NCBI GenBank assembly: GCA_029065825.1 | Contig: JAIEHQ010000081.1 | Span: 1 to 9,071, forward strand | Reading direction: 5' to 3' | Source of the DNA: Alistipes sp. | GTDB taxonomy: Bacteria; Bacteroidota; Bacteroidia; Bacteroidales; Rikenellaceae | Length of the DNA: 9,071 nucleotides | In this document: one piece after another, positions 1 through 6,157 of the stretch | Layout: every line of letters begins with the position of its first letter | Numbering within the stretch: the first letter of the stretch is position 1 | Translations under genes and position numbers: made by a program | The notes under the pieces: generated by a model | Databases searched by the model: none | Seen by the model: only the letters and a program-made list of their open reading frames with translations | Told to the model about the DNA's origin: nothing

Positions 1-74
1 GTGCTGCCGATGCCGGTGGCCAGGCCGGCCCCCAGCGTCAGCAGCAGGGGGACGAGGAGCGAATGGTGTGTCAT
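1..74 (-). CDS. zupT: ZIP-family metal transporter, ZupT-like (N-terminal 24 codons only)
   Basis: The reverse strand reads ATG at 74-72 and stays open to the window edge. The 24 visible residues begin MTHHSLLVPLLLTLGAGLAT and continue GIGS. This is a short polar start followed by a hydrophobic first membrane helix. The segment LTLGAGLATGIGS resembles the first helix of bacterial ZupT zinc transporters (ZIP family), which import Zn2+ and other divalent metals across the inner membrane. That match is from memory of the family; the metal-binding helices lie outside the window. The gene is divergent from the pyr operon and is probably unrelated to it in function. A -7-like element lies 59-66 nt upstream of its start codon. 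Another small membrane protein with a glycine-rich first helix is possible. Confidence 0.6.
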   Translation of the reverse strand, partial: MTHHSLLVPLLLTLGAGLATGIGS

Positions 75-271
75 GAGGCGGTCGTTTTTTCTGCGGGCGG
101 CGGTCTGCGGCCCCGTTTTTTCACGTTGCGAGCAAATATAGTGCATTTTTAGGCCGGGCTTGCGCTCCGCGGCGCGGAGGTGGGGCGAAATACCCCGATC
201 GGGGGATGATTCGCCGGAGCGTTTCCCCGAAAAGCGGGAGTTTCCGGCCGCGAATATTTTCACGGGATTGA
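75..271. other. Divergent intergenic region with short palindromes
   Basis: No gene is supported here. The stretch separates the ZupT-like gene from the pyr operon promoter. It holds two perfect inverted repeats: CTCCGC/GCGGAG with a 3-nt spacer (165-179) and the uninterrupted 12-bp palindrome CCCCGATCGGGG (193-204). The second lies about 70 bp upstream of the pyr -33 element and has the shape of a dimeric regulator site. I cannot name a regulator, and short GC palindromes arise easily in GC-rich DNA. The reading frame open on the + strand from about 160 carries on into the leader. I accept only its distal part, from ATG 337, as a possible leader peptide. Confidence 0.4.
133..140 (-). promoter_or_regulatory. 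Candidate Bacteroidota -7 element for the divergent ZupT-like gene
   Basis: On the reverse strand this octamer reads TATATTTG, a full match to the Bacteroidota -7 consensus TAnnTTTG. It would put the transcript start near 125-130 and give a 5' UTR of roughly 50-55 nt before the ATG at 74. I see no TTTG-type -33 element at the expected distance on that strand (around 160-165), so support comes from the -7 box and its position only. The UTR would contain two copies of AAAAAACG (reverse strand, at 114-121 and 83-90), the second about 8 nt before the start codon, where A-rich sequence can help initiation in this phylum. Confidence 0.4.
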
Positions 272-303
272 TTTGTCCGGGTCGCAAATTTTGCTTATCT
301 TTG
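272..303 (+). promoter_or_regulatory. pyr operon promoter, Bacteroidota housekeeping type
   Basis: TTTG at 272-275 (-33 element) is followed 20 bp later by TATCTTTG at 296-303, a full match to the Bacteroidota -7 consensus TAnnTTTG. Element sequence and spacing both fit promoters mapped in Bacteroides. The predicted transcript start is a few bases after 303, around 306-312. That leaves a leader of roughly 210 nt before pyrC, containing a possible leader peptide and an intrinsic terminator. The local sequence is clearly AT-richer than the flanks. The start point is inferred. Confidence 0.75.
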
Positions 304-318
304 CCTCCGAAATCTAAC

Positions 319-398
319 CGGAAAAACGATATACGAATGTTACGCAGCAAACCGCACATATCGCAGAGATCCATGCGCCAGCGTAACAGCGATTTCCG
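319..398 (+). promoter_or_regulatory. Predicted leader RNA stem-loop enclosing the leader-peptide start
   Basis: Two nested inverted repeats fit one long arm. The outer stem is CGGAAA (319-324) with TTTCCG (393-398), extended by CG (327-328) with CG (390-391) across a small internal loop. The inner stem is TGTTACGC (338-345) with GCGTAACA (381-388), 8 perfect pairs. The inner stem includes two bases of the ATG at 337-339. A competing pairing exists: AACCGGA (316-322) with TCCGGTT (421-427), which shares bases with the outer stem and reaches the U-rich tract. The arm could be a polymerase pause hairpin or could tune leader translation. Pairing was found by eye, with no energy calculation. Confidence 0.4.
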
Positions 399-450
399 AA
401 ACGGTTCGTCGGAATACGCCTCCGGTTTTTTGATGGATTTTCCAATTTAG
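337..450 (+). CDS. Putative pyr leader peptide, 37 aa, regulatory
   Basis: ATG at 337 opens 37 codons ending with TAG at 448-450. The start lies about 28 nt after the predicted transcript start and follows an A-rich stretch (GGAAAAA, 320-326). The peptide begins MLRSKPHISQ and ends SGFLMDFPI; it has no recognisable domain, signal or membrane helix. Its position is telling: the stop codon shares base 450 with the first base of the terminator stem, and the last codons run through a U-rich tract (426-448, including TTTTTT and TTTT). In enterobacterial pyrBI, a leader peptide translated up to a terminator lets a ribosome block that terminator when RNA polymerase stalls for lack of UTP. I infer the same role here. 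Translation is unproven, and in-frame ATGs at 373 and 433 are alternative starts. Confidence 0.55.
   Translation: MLRSKPHISQRSMRQRNSDFRNGSSEYASGFLMDFPI
426..448 (+). promoter_or_regulatory. U-rich tract immediately before the attenuator, candidate UTP-sensitive pause region
   Basis: Fourteen of 23 transcript bases here are U, in runs of six (426-431), four (438-441) and three (446-448). The surrounding region is GC-rich, so the tract stands out. In E. coli pyrBI and pyrE, U-rich stretches just upstream of the attenuator are where RNA polymerase slows when UTP is low. The tract also encodes the end of the leader peptide (Phe-Leu-Met-Asp-Phe-Pro-Ile). Pausing itself is inference. Confidence 0.5.
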
Positions 451-477
451 GGTAGCTGTTCGGCTGCCCTCTTTTTT
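450..477 (+). terminator. Intrinsic terminator (attenuator) in the pyr leader
   Basis: GGGTAGC (450-456) pairs with GCTGCCC (463-469) over 7 base pairs, one of them a U-G wobble, around a 6-nt loop TGTTCG. Six T residues follow at 472-477 after a TC dinucleotide. This is the standard form of a factor-independent terminator. It lies between the promoter and pyrC, 44 nt before the pyrC ATG, with no full gene upstream on this strand, so it must act as an attenuator rather than an end-of-gene terminator. A ribosome at the leader stop codon (448-450) would cover the 5' arm and prevent the stem from forming. Confidence 0.75.
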
Positions 478-487
478 GTACGCGTAT

Positions 488-501
488 GCCCGCTGTCGGG
501 C
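488..501 (+). repeat. Small hairpin between the attenuator and pyrC
   Basis: GCCCG (488-492) and CGGGC (497-501) form a perfect 5-bp stem with a 4-nt loop CTGT, ending 19 nt before the pyrC ATG. No T run follows, so it is not a terminator. It could affect translation initiation at pyrC or protect the 5' end of the mRNA, or be incidental in GC-rich DNA. Confidence 0.35.
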
Positions 502-520
502 GAACGAAACTGCGAACGAG

Positions 521-1813
521 ATGAAAACGATACTCAAAGGAGCGACAATCTACCGCGACGGTGCTTTCGTGCAGGGCGATCTGGCCTTCGAGCAGGAGCG
601 TATCGTCGCCCTCGGCGACGGGATCGTAGCCGGGCCCGATGACCTGGTCGTCGATCTGACGGGATGCTGCGTGGTGCCCGGCCTGGTGGACGTGCACGTC
701 CACCTGCGCGAACCCGGCTTCACGGCCAAGGAGACCATTGCGAGCGGAACGGCCGCCGCCGCACACGGCGGCTATACGACCGTCTGCGCCATGCCCAACC
801 TCGATCCCGCGCCCGATTCGCCGGAGCACCTGGCCGTGGAGCTGGAGGCTATCCGCCGCGACGCTTCGGTGCGGGTGCTGCCCTACGGCTGCATCACGCG
901 GGGCCAGAAGGGGCGGGGCGAGCTGGTCGATTTCGAGGCCCTCGCGCCCGAGGTCGTCGGTTTCTCGGACGACGGGCGGGGCGTGCAGGAGGAGGCGCTC
1001 ATGGCCGAGGCGATGCGCCGGGCCGCCCGCACGGGCCGTCCGATCGTGGCCCACTGCGAGGTCGATGAGCTGCTGCGCGGCGGATACATCCACGACGGCG
1101 TTTACTGCCGCGAGCACGGACACAAGGGCATCTGCTCGGAGAGCGAGTGGCGGCAGGTCGAGCGCGACATCCGCCTGGCGGCCGAGACGGGCTGCCGCTA
1201 CCACGTCTGCCACGTCTCGACCCGCGAGAGCGTCGAGCTGATCCGTCGCGCGAAGGCGGCGGGGCTTCCCGTGAGCGGCGAGACGGCTCCCCACTACCTG
1301 CTCCTCTGCGACGAGGACCTGCAGGAGGAGGGGCGCTTCAAGATGAACCCGCCGCTGCGCGGCCGCGAGGACCGCGAGGCGCTGCTGGCGGCGGTGGCCG
1401 ACGGGACGATCGAGGCGATCGCCACCGACCATGCGCCCCATACGGCCGAGCAGAAGTCGCGCGGCCTCCGCGACAGCGCGATGGGGATCGTCGGACTGGA
1501 GTGCGCCTTTCCGCTGCTCTACACCTACCTGGTAAAACGGGGCGTGCTGACCCTCGCGCAGCTCGTCGAACGCATGTCGGAGGGACCCCGCCGCCTCTTT
1601 TCGCTGGGCGGGGGGCTGCGGCCGGGCGAGCTGGCCGACCTGACGGTGTTCGACCTGAATGCCGAGTATGCGATCGATCCCGGCGATTTTCTCTCGATGG
1701 GCCGCGCCACCCCCTTCGCCGGATGGCGCGTGGCGGGGCGCACGCTCTGGACGGTCGTCGGCGGGCGCACGGCCTATGCGGCGGAAAGTTTGAAAGGACA
1801 AATAACGAAATAA
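521..1813 (+). CDS. pyrC: Dihydroorotase, class I type
   Basis: This 430-residue cytoplasmic enzyme reversibly closes N-carbamoyl-L-aspartate to L-dihydroorotate, the third step of UMP synthesis. It is an amidohydrolase-fold metalloenzyme. The metal ligands are visible: the DVHVHLREPG motif with His59 and His61, the bridging Asp151 in FSDDG, His178 in AHCE, His231 in CHVST, and the catalytic Asp303 in TDHAPH. These positions agree almost residue for residue with the class I enzyme of Bacillus anthracis (from memory). NPPLRG near 276 is a family motif that contacts substrate. I chose ATG 521, which gives the usual start MKTILKGATIY. An upstream in-frame TTG at 476 lies inside the terminator T run and is rejected. 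No Shine-Dalgarno is visible. It is the first structural gene after the attenuator, and carA follows after 6 nt. Related hydantoinases and allantoinases are excluded mainly by context. Confidence 0.95.
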   Translation: MKTILKGATIYRDGAFVQGDLAFEQERIVALGDGIVAGPDDLVVDLTGCCVVPGLVDVHVHLREPGFTAKETIASGTAAAAHGGYTTVCAMPNLDPAPDSPEHLAVELEAIRRDASVRVLPYGCITRGQKGRGELVDFEALAPEVVGFSDDGRGVQEEALMAEAMRRAARTGRPIVAHCEVDELLRGGYIHDGVYCREHGHKGICSESEWRQVERDIRLAAETGCRYHVCHVSTRESVELIRRAKAAGLPVSGETAPHYLLLCDEDLQEEGRFKMNPPLRGREDREALLAAVADGTIEAIATDHAPHTAEQKSRGLRDSAMGIVGLECAFPLLYTYLVKRGVLTLAQLVERMSEGPRRLFSLGGGLRPGELADLTVFDLNAEYAIDPGDFLSMGRATPFAGWRVAGRTLWTVVGGRTAYAAESLKGQITK

Positions 1814-1819
1814 CGAGAT

Positions 1820-2911
1820 ATGAAACCATTTACCAAAAAAATCGTGCTGGAATCGGGCCGTGAGTTTTACGGCTACGGATTCGGCGCGGACAAGGAGTCG
1901 GTGTGCGAGATCGTCTTCAACACCTCGATGGTCGGTTATCAGGAGATTCTTTCCGATCCCTCCTATACCGACCAGATGGTCGTGATGACCTATCCGCTCA
2001 TCGGCAACTACGGCATCACGGACGAGGACTACGAGACCCGCTATCCGACTATCGGCGGCATGATCGTGCGCGAGTACAACGACATCCCGAGCAACTTCCG
2101 TTACACCAAGACCCTCGGCGAGGTGTGCGAGGAGTACGGCATTCCCTGCATCTGGGGTGTCGATACCCGCATGCTCACGCGCATCATCCGCGACGAGGGC
2201 AGCCAGCGGATCATCCTGACCGATGCCGACACGCCGGTCGAGGAGGCGCTGCGCCGCATCGCGGCCTCGCCCCTGCGCCACGACATGGTCGAGCGCGTGA
2301 GCTGCCGCAAGCGCTGGTTCTCCCGCACGGCCAACCACCGGTTCGACGTGGTGGCGGTCGATTGCGGCATCAAGTACAACATCATCCGCAAGCTCAACGA
2401 GCGGGGCTGCAACGTCACGGTGGTACCCTGCGACATCACGGCCGAGGAGGTGCTGGCCTTCCGGCCCGACGGACTGTTCCTCTCGAACGGTCCGGGCGAT
2501 CCGACCGACGCGGAGTCGGTCATCCGGCTGGTACGTGAGCTTCGGGGCCGCCTGCCGATCTTCGGCATCTGCCTGGGCCACCAGATCATCTCGCTCGCCT
2601 ACGGGGCGCGCACCTTCAAGATGAAGTTCGGCCACCGCGGCGGAAACCACCCGGTCAAGCGGATCGAGACGGGCAAGATCGAGATCACGAGCCAGAACCA
2701 CAGCTTCGCGGTCGATATCGACTCGCTGAAGGATACCCGCCTGGAGCTGACCCACCTGAATCTGCTCGACAACACGGCCGAGGGCGTGGAGTGCCGCGAG
2801 GACCGGATCTTCAGCGTCCAGTATCATCCCGAGAGCGCGCCCGGTCCGCAGGACAGCGCCTACCTGTTCGACAAGTTCATTAAAATGATGGAGGAGAGTA
2901 AAAATGCCTAA
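1820..2911 (+). CDS. carA: Carbamoyl-phosphate synthase, small (glutaminase) subunit
   Basis: This 363-residue subunit hydrolyses glutamine and passes ammonia through a tunnel to CarB for carbamoyl phosphate synthesis. The N-terminal CPSase small-chain domain covers about residues 1-150. The C-terminal class I glutamine amidotransferase domain starts near residue 175. The nucleophile is Cys251 in GICLGHQ, and His336 and Glu338 in YHPES complete the triad. LSNGPGDP (221-228) is the usual oxyanion-region motif. The length is close to but slightly under E. coli CarA (382 aa). It begins 6 nt after the pyrC stop, and its end overlaps the carB start in ATGCCTAA (2904-2911), so the two subunits are probably translationally coupled to keep a 1:1 ratio. 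In bacteria this enzyme usually feeds both pyrimidine and arginine synthesis; its place here ties it to pyrimidines. Confidence 0.96.
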   Translation: MKPFTKKIVLESGREFYGYGFGADKESVCEIVFNTSMVGYQEILSDPSYTDQMVVMTYPLIGNYGITDEDYETRYPTIGGMIVREYNDIPSNFRYTKTLGEVCEEYGIPCIWGVDTRMLTRIIRDEGSQRIILTDADTPVEEALRRIAASPLRHDMVERVSCRKRWFSRTANHRFDVVAVDCGIKYNIIRKLNERGCNVTVVPCDITAEEVLAFRPDGLFLSNGPGDPTDAESVIRLVRELRGRLPIFGICLGHQIISLAYGARTFKMKFGHRGGNHPVKRIETGKIEITSQNHSFAVDIDSLKDTRLELTHLNLLDNTAEGVECREDRIFSVQYHPESAPGPQDSAYLFDKFIKMMEESKNA

Positions 2912-5900
2912 GAGAACCGATATAAAGAAAGTGATGGTCATCGGCTCCGGTCCGATCGTGATCGGACAGGCCGCCGAGTTCGACTATGCGGGCACGCAGG
3001 CCTGCCTCGCCCTCAAGGAAGAGGGATACGAAGTGGTGCTGGTCAATTCCAACCCGGCGACGATCCAGACCGATACGCAGATCGCCGACAAGGTCTATAT
3101 GGAGCCTCTCACGCTCGAATACGTGGCCAAGATCGTCCGCTACGAGCGTCCCGATGCCATCGTGCCGGGCCTGGGCGGACAGACGGGTCTGAACCTGGCG
3201 GTGCAGTTGGCCAAGAAGGGCGTGCTGCAGGAGTGTCAGGTGGAGATTCTGGGCACCTCGTTCGAGAGCATCGAGCAGGCCGAGGACCGCGAGCTGTTCA
3301 AGGAGCTGTGCGAGTCGCTCGGCGAGCCGGTGCTTCCGTCGGTGATCGCCAACTCGATCGAGGAGGGTGTGGCCGCCGCCGCGCAGATCGGCTATCCCGT
3401 GGTGCTGCGCCCGGCCTTCACGCTGGGCGGTACGGGCGGCGGCTTCGCCGACAACGAGACGCAGCTGCGCGAGATGATGCGCGGCGCGCTCTTCCTCTCG
3501 CCGGTGCACCAGGTGCTCATCGAGAAGAGCATCAAGGGTTACAAGGAGATCGAGTACGAAGTGATCCGCGACAGCAACGATACGGCCATCGCCATCTGCA
3601 ACATGGAGAACATCGACCCGGTCGGTGTCCACACGGGCGACTCGATCGTGGTGGCTCCGAGCCAGACGCTGACCAACAAGGAGTATCAGCTGCTGCGCGA
3701 CAGCGCCCTGAAGCTGATCCGTGCCCTGAAGATCGAGGGCGGCTGCAACGTGCAGTTCGCGCTCGACCCCCTCTCGTTCAAATACTACCTGATCGAGGTC
3801 AATCCCCGCGTGTCGCGCTCGTCGGCCCTCGCGTCGAAGGCCAGCGGCTATCCGATCGCCCGCGTGAGCGCCAAGATCGCCGTCGGACTGACGCTCGACG
3901 AGATCCGCATCGCCAACACCCCTGCCAGCTTCGAGCCGGCGCTGGACTACGTGGTTACCAAGATCGCCCGCTTCCCGTTCGACAAGTTCAGCGACGCATC
4001 GAACAAGCTCGGAACGCAGATGAAGGCGACGGGCGAGGTAATGTCGGTGGGCCGCACGATGGAGGAGAGCCTCCTGAAGGCCGTGCGCTCGCTCGAAACA
4101 GGTGTCTGCCATATCTACCACAAGAAATTCGACGAGTGGACCATCGACGAGATGCTCTCCTACATCAAGGAGGGCACGGACGACCGCCTCTACGCCATCG
4201 CGCAGCTGATCCGCAAGGGGGTCGATCTGTCGCTGATCTACAACAGCACCAAGATCGACATGTTCTTCCTCGAGAAGTTCCGGAACATCGTCGAGTTCGA
4301 GAAGGTCGTGGCGGCCCGGCCGCGCGATCCGGAGACGCTGCGCGATGCCAAGCGCATGGGATTCAGCGACAAATACATCGGACAGCTGTGGGGCGTGAGC
4401 CAGAAGGATATGTTCCTGCTGCGCCGCGAACTGGGCATCATGCCCGTCTATAAGATGATCGATACCTGCGCGAGCGAGTTCTCCTCCTACGTGCCTTATT
4501 TCTACTCGACCTACGAACAGGAGAACGAGTCGAAGGTAAGCGATCGGGAGAAGATCGTGGTGCTCGGCTCGGGTCCGATCCGCATCGGCCAGGGTGTCGA
4601 GTTCGACTATTCGACCGTCCACGCCATCTGGTCGATCCGCGAGGCGGGCTACGAGGCGATCATCATCAACAACAACCCCGAAACCGTCTCGACCGACTAT
4701 ACTACCAGCGACAAGCTCTATTTCGAGCCGCTGACCGTCGAGGACGTGATGAACGTCATCGTCCACGAGCAGCCCAAGGGCATCGTCGTCTCGCTCGGCG
4801 GCCAGACGGCCATCAACCTGGCCGAGCCGCTGCACGAGCTGGGCGTGCCCATCATCGGCACCGGCGTGGAGGCGATCTGCAACGCCGAGGACCGGGGCCG
4901 TTTCGAGAAGATCATGGAGGAGCTGGGCATTCCCCAGCCCGAGGCGGAGGCCGTGACCGACATCGAGGCGGGCGTGCGCGCCGCCGAGCGGATTGGCTAT
5001 CCGGTGCTGGTGCGTCCGAGTTTCGTGCTGGGCGGCCGCGCGATGCAGATCGTTTCGAACGAGGAGCGGCTGCGCCACTACCTTCAGACGGCCGTAGAGG
5101 TCAATGAGGACAGCCCCGTGCTGGTCGATCGCTACATCATGGGCCGCGAGCTGGAGGTGGATGCCATCTGCGACGGCCGCGATGTCTTCATTCCCGGCAT
5201 CATGGAGCATGTCGAGAAGACGGGTATCCACTCGGGCGACTCGATCAGCGTCTATCCGACCTTCAGCGTCGGCGAGCAGGCCAAGCGGAAGATCATCGAC
5301 TACACGGTCAAACTCGGCCGCCGGATCGGTATCGTCGGCCTCTACAACATACAGTTCATTCTCGATGGCGAGGACGACGTGTATGTCATCGAGGTCAATC
5401 CCCGTTCGTCGCGCACGGTGCCTTTCCTCTCGAAGGCGACGGGCGTGCCGATGGCCGACATCGCCACGCGCGTGATTCTGGGCCGTTCGCTGCGCGAGCA
5501 GGGCATCACGGAGGTCTATGGCCGCGAGCGCACCCGCTGGTTCGTCAAGGCTCCGGCCTTCTCGTTCGCCAAGATCCGGGGCATGGAGTCCTACCTCTCG
5601 CCCGAGATGAAATCGACGGGCGAGGCGATCGGCTACGACAACAAGCTCACGCGCGCACTTTACAAGGCGCTGCAGTCGTCGGGCATGACCGTCTCGAACT
5701 ACGGCACGATCTTCCTCACGATCGCCGACAAGGACAAGGAGGCCGCGCTGCCGCTGGTGCGCCGTTTCTACGACCTGGGCTTCAACATCGAGGCGACGAA
5801 GGGCACGGCCGAGTTCCTGCGCCGCCACGGTATCCGCACCCGCACGCGCCGCAAGCTGAGCGAGGGCAGCAGCGAGATCATCGACTCGCTGCGCCAGGGC

Positions 5901-6086
5901 CATGTAAGCTACGTCATCAACACGATCGACATCAACCAGCACAACACCCGCCTGGACGGCTACGAGATCCGCCGCACGGCCGTCGAGAACAACGTGACGA
6001 TCTTCACGGCGCTCGAGACGGTCAAGGTGCTGCTCGACGTGCTGGAGGAGATCACGCTGGGCGTTTCGACCATCGACGCGGAGTAG
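2904..6086 (+). CDS. carB: Carbamoyl-phosphate synthase, large subunit
   Basis: At 1060 residues this is a full-length large subunit (E. coli 1073). It uses two ATP to turn bicarbonate and ammonia from CarA into carbamoyl phosphate. The internally duplicated architecture is plain: the first half opens with VMVIGSGPIVIGQAAEFDYA and the second, near residue 550, with VVLGSGPIRIGQGVEFDYS. The ATP-grasp motifs RPAFTLGGTGGG (from Arg169) and RPSFVLGGRAM (from about Arg704) mark the carboxyphosphate and carbamoyl phosphate sites. The last ~135 residues are the MGS-like allosteric domain. Thr965, Thr968 and Lys984 align at a constant offset of 9 with E. coli Thr974, Thr977 and Lys993, which bind UMP or IMP, so feedback inhibition by UMP is plausible. 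ATG 2904 follows GGAGGAG (2890-2896) by 7 nt inside the carA end, a real Shine-Dalgarno-like site. The next gene starts after a 71-nt gap with a strong hairpin. Confidence 0.97.
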   Translation: MPKRTDIKKVMVIGSGPIVIGQAAEFDYAGTQACLALKEEGYEVVLVNSNPATIQTDTQIADKVYMEPLTLEYVAKIVRYERPDAIVPGLGGQTGLNLAVQLAKKGVLQECQVEILGTSFESIEQAEDRELFKELCESLGEPVLPSVIANSIEEGVAAAAQIGYPVVLRPAFTLGGTGGGFADNETQLREMMRGALFLSPVHQVLIEKSIKGYKEIEYEVIRDSNDTAIAICNMENIDPVGVHTGDSIVVAPSQTLTNKEYQLLRDSALKLIRALKIEGGCNVQFALDPLSFKYYLIEVNPRVSRSSALASKASGYPIARVSAKIAVGLTLDEIRIANTPASFEPALDYVVTKIARFPFDKFSDASNKLGTQMKATGEVMSVGRTMEESLLKAVRSLETGVCHIYHKKFDEWTIDEMLSYIKEGTDDRLYAIAQLIRKGVDLSLIYNSTKIDMFFLEKFRNIVEFEKVVAARPRDPETLRDAKRMGFSDKYIGQLWGVSQKDMFLLRRELGIMPVYKMIDTCASEFSSYVPYFYSTYEQENESKVSDREKIVVLGSGPIRIGQGVEFDYSTVHAIWSIREAGYEAIIINNNPETVSTDYTTSDKLYFEPLTVEDVMNVIVHEQPKGIVVSLGGQTAINLAEPLHELGVPIIGTGVEAICNAEDRGRFEKIMEELGIPQPEAEAVTDIEAGVRAAERIGYPVLVRPSFVLGGRAMQIVSNEERLRHYLQTAVEVNEDSPVLVDRYIMGRELEVDAICDGRDVFIPGIMEHVEKTGIHSGDSISVYPTFSVGEQAKRKIIDYTVKLGRRIGIVGLYNIQFILDGEDDVYVIEVNPRSSRTVPFLSKATGVPMADIATRVILGRSLREQGITEVYGRERTRWFVKAPAFSFAKIRGMESYLSPEMKSTGEAIGYDNKLTRALYKALQSSGMTVSNYGTIFLTIADKDKEAALPLVRRFYDLGFNIEATKGTAEFLRRHGIRTRTRRKLSEGSSEIIDSLRQGHVSYVINTIDINQHNTRLDGYEIRRTAVENNVTIFTALETVKVLLDVLEEITLGVSTIDAE

Positions 6087-6106
6087 CGGGAGGCGAGTGC
6101 TTTTCA

Positions 6107-6141
6107 CGGAGCGGCCGTGCTTTCGGTGTGCGGCCGCTCCG
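6107..6141. repeat. Strong perfect inverted repeat between carB and pyrK
   Basis: CGGAGCGGCC (6107-6116) and GGCCGCTCCG (6132-6141) form 10 perfect pairs. Four further pairs, two of them wobbles, lie inside between GTGC (6117-6120) and GTGC (6128-6131), leaving the 7-nt loop TTTCGGT. On the + strand it is followed by GAAAAAAG-type sequence and not by T residues, so it is not an intrinsic terminator for the operon. The reverse strand has no T run after it either. Within an operon such a stem most often stabilises the upstream mRNA segment against 3' exonucleases or marks a processing site, which could set different levels for carAB and pyrKD. That role is inference. Confidence 0.6.
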
Positions 6142-6157
6142 AAAAAAGATAGAGACC

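Noticed and set aside
94..121. Possible intrinsic terminator on the + strand (GC-rich stretch followed by TTTTTT)
   Set aside because: Only a 4-bp stem can be drawn and no + strand gene ends upstream. The T runs are better read as A-rich leader of the divergent gene on the other strand.
355..378. PyrR-binding loop in the pyr leader
   Set aside because: CAGAGATCC looks faintly like part of the PyrR site, but the conserved GAGGCU-type core and its stem are absent.
476..520. TTG-initiated N-terminal extension of pyrC by 15 codons
   Set aside because: The TTG lies in the T run of the attenuator, the added residues do not resemble the family start, and ATG 521 gives catalytic positions that match known class I dihydroorotases.
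314..2941. Open frame of 875 codons on the - strand opposite the leader, pyrC and carA
   Set aside because: Same codon-bias effect. It crosses the operon leader and two clear genes and shows no recognisable domain.
6128..6157. GTG start for pyrK 10 codons upstream
   Set aside because: It lies inside the 3' half of the strong hairpin. ATG 6158 follows an A-rich run and gives the usual PyrK N terminus.
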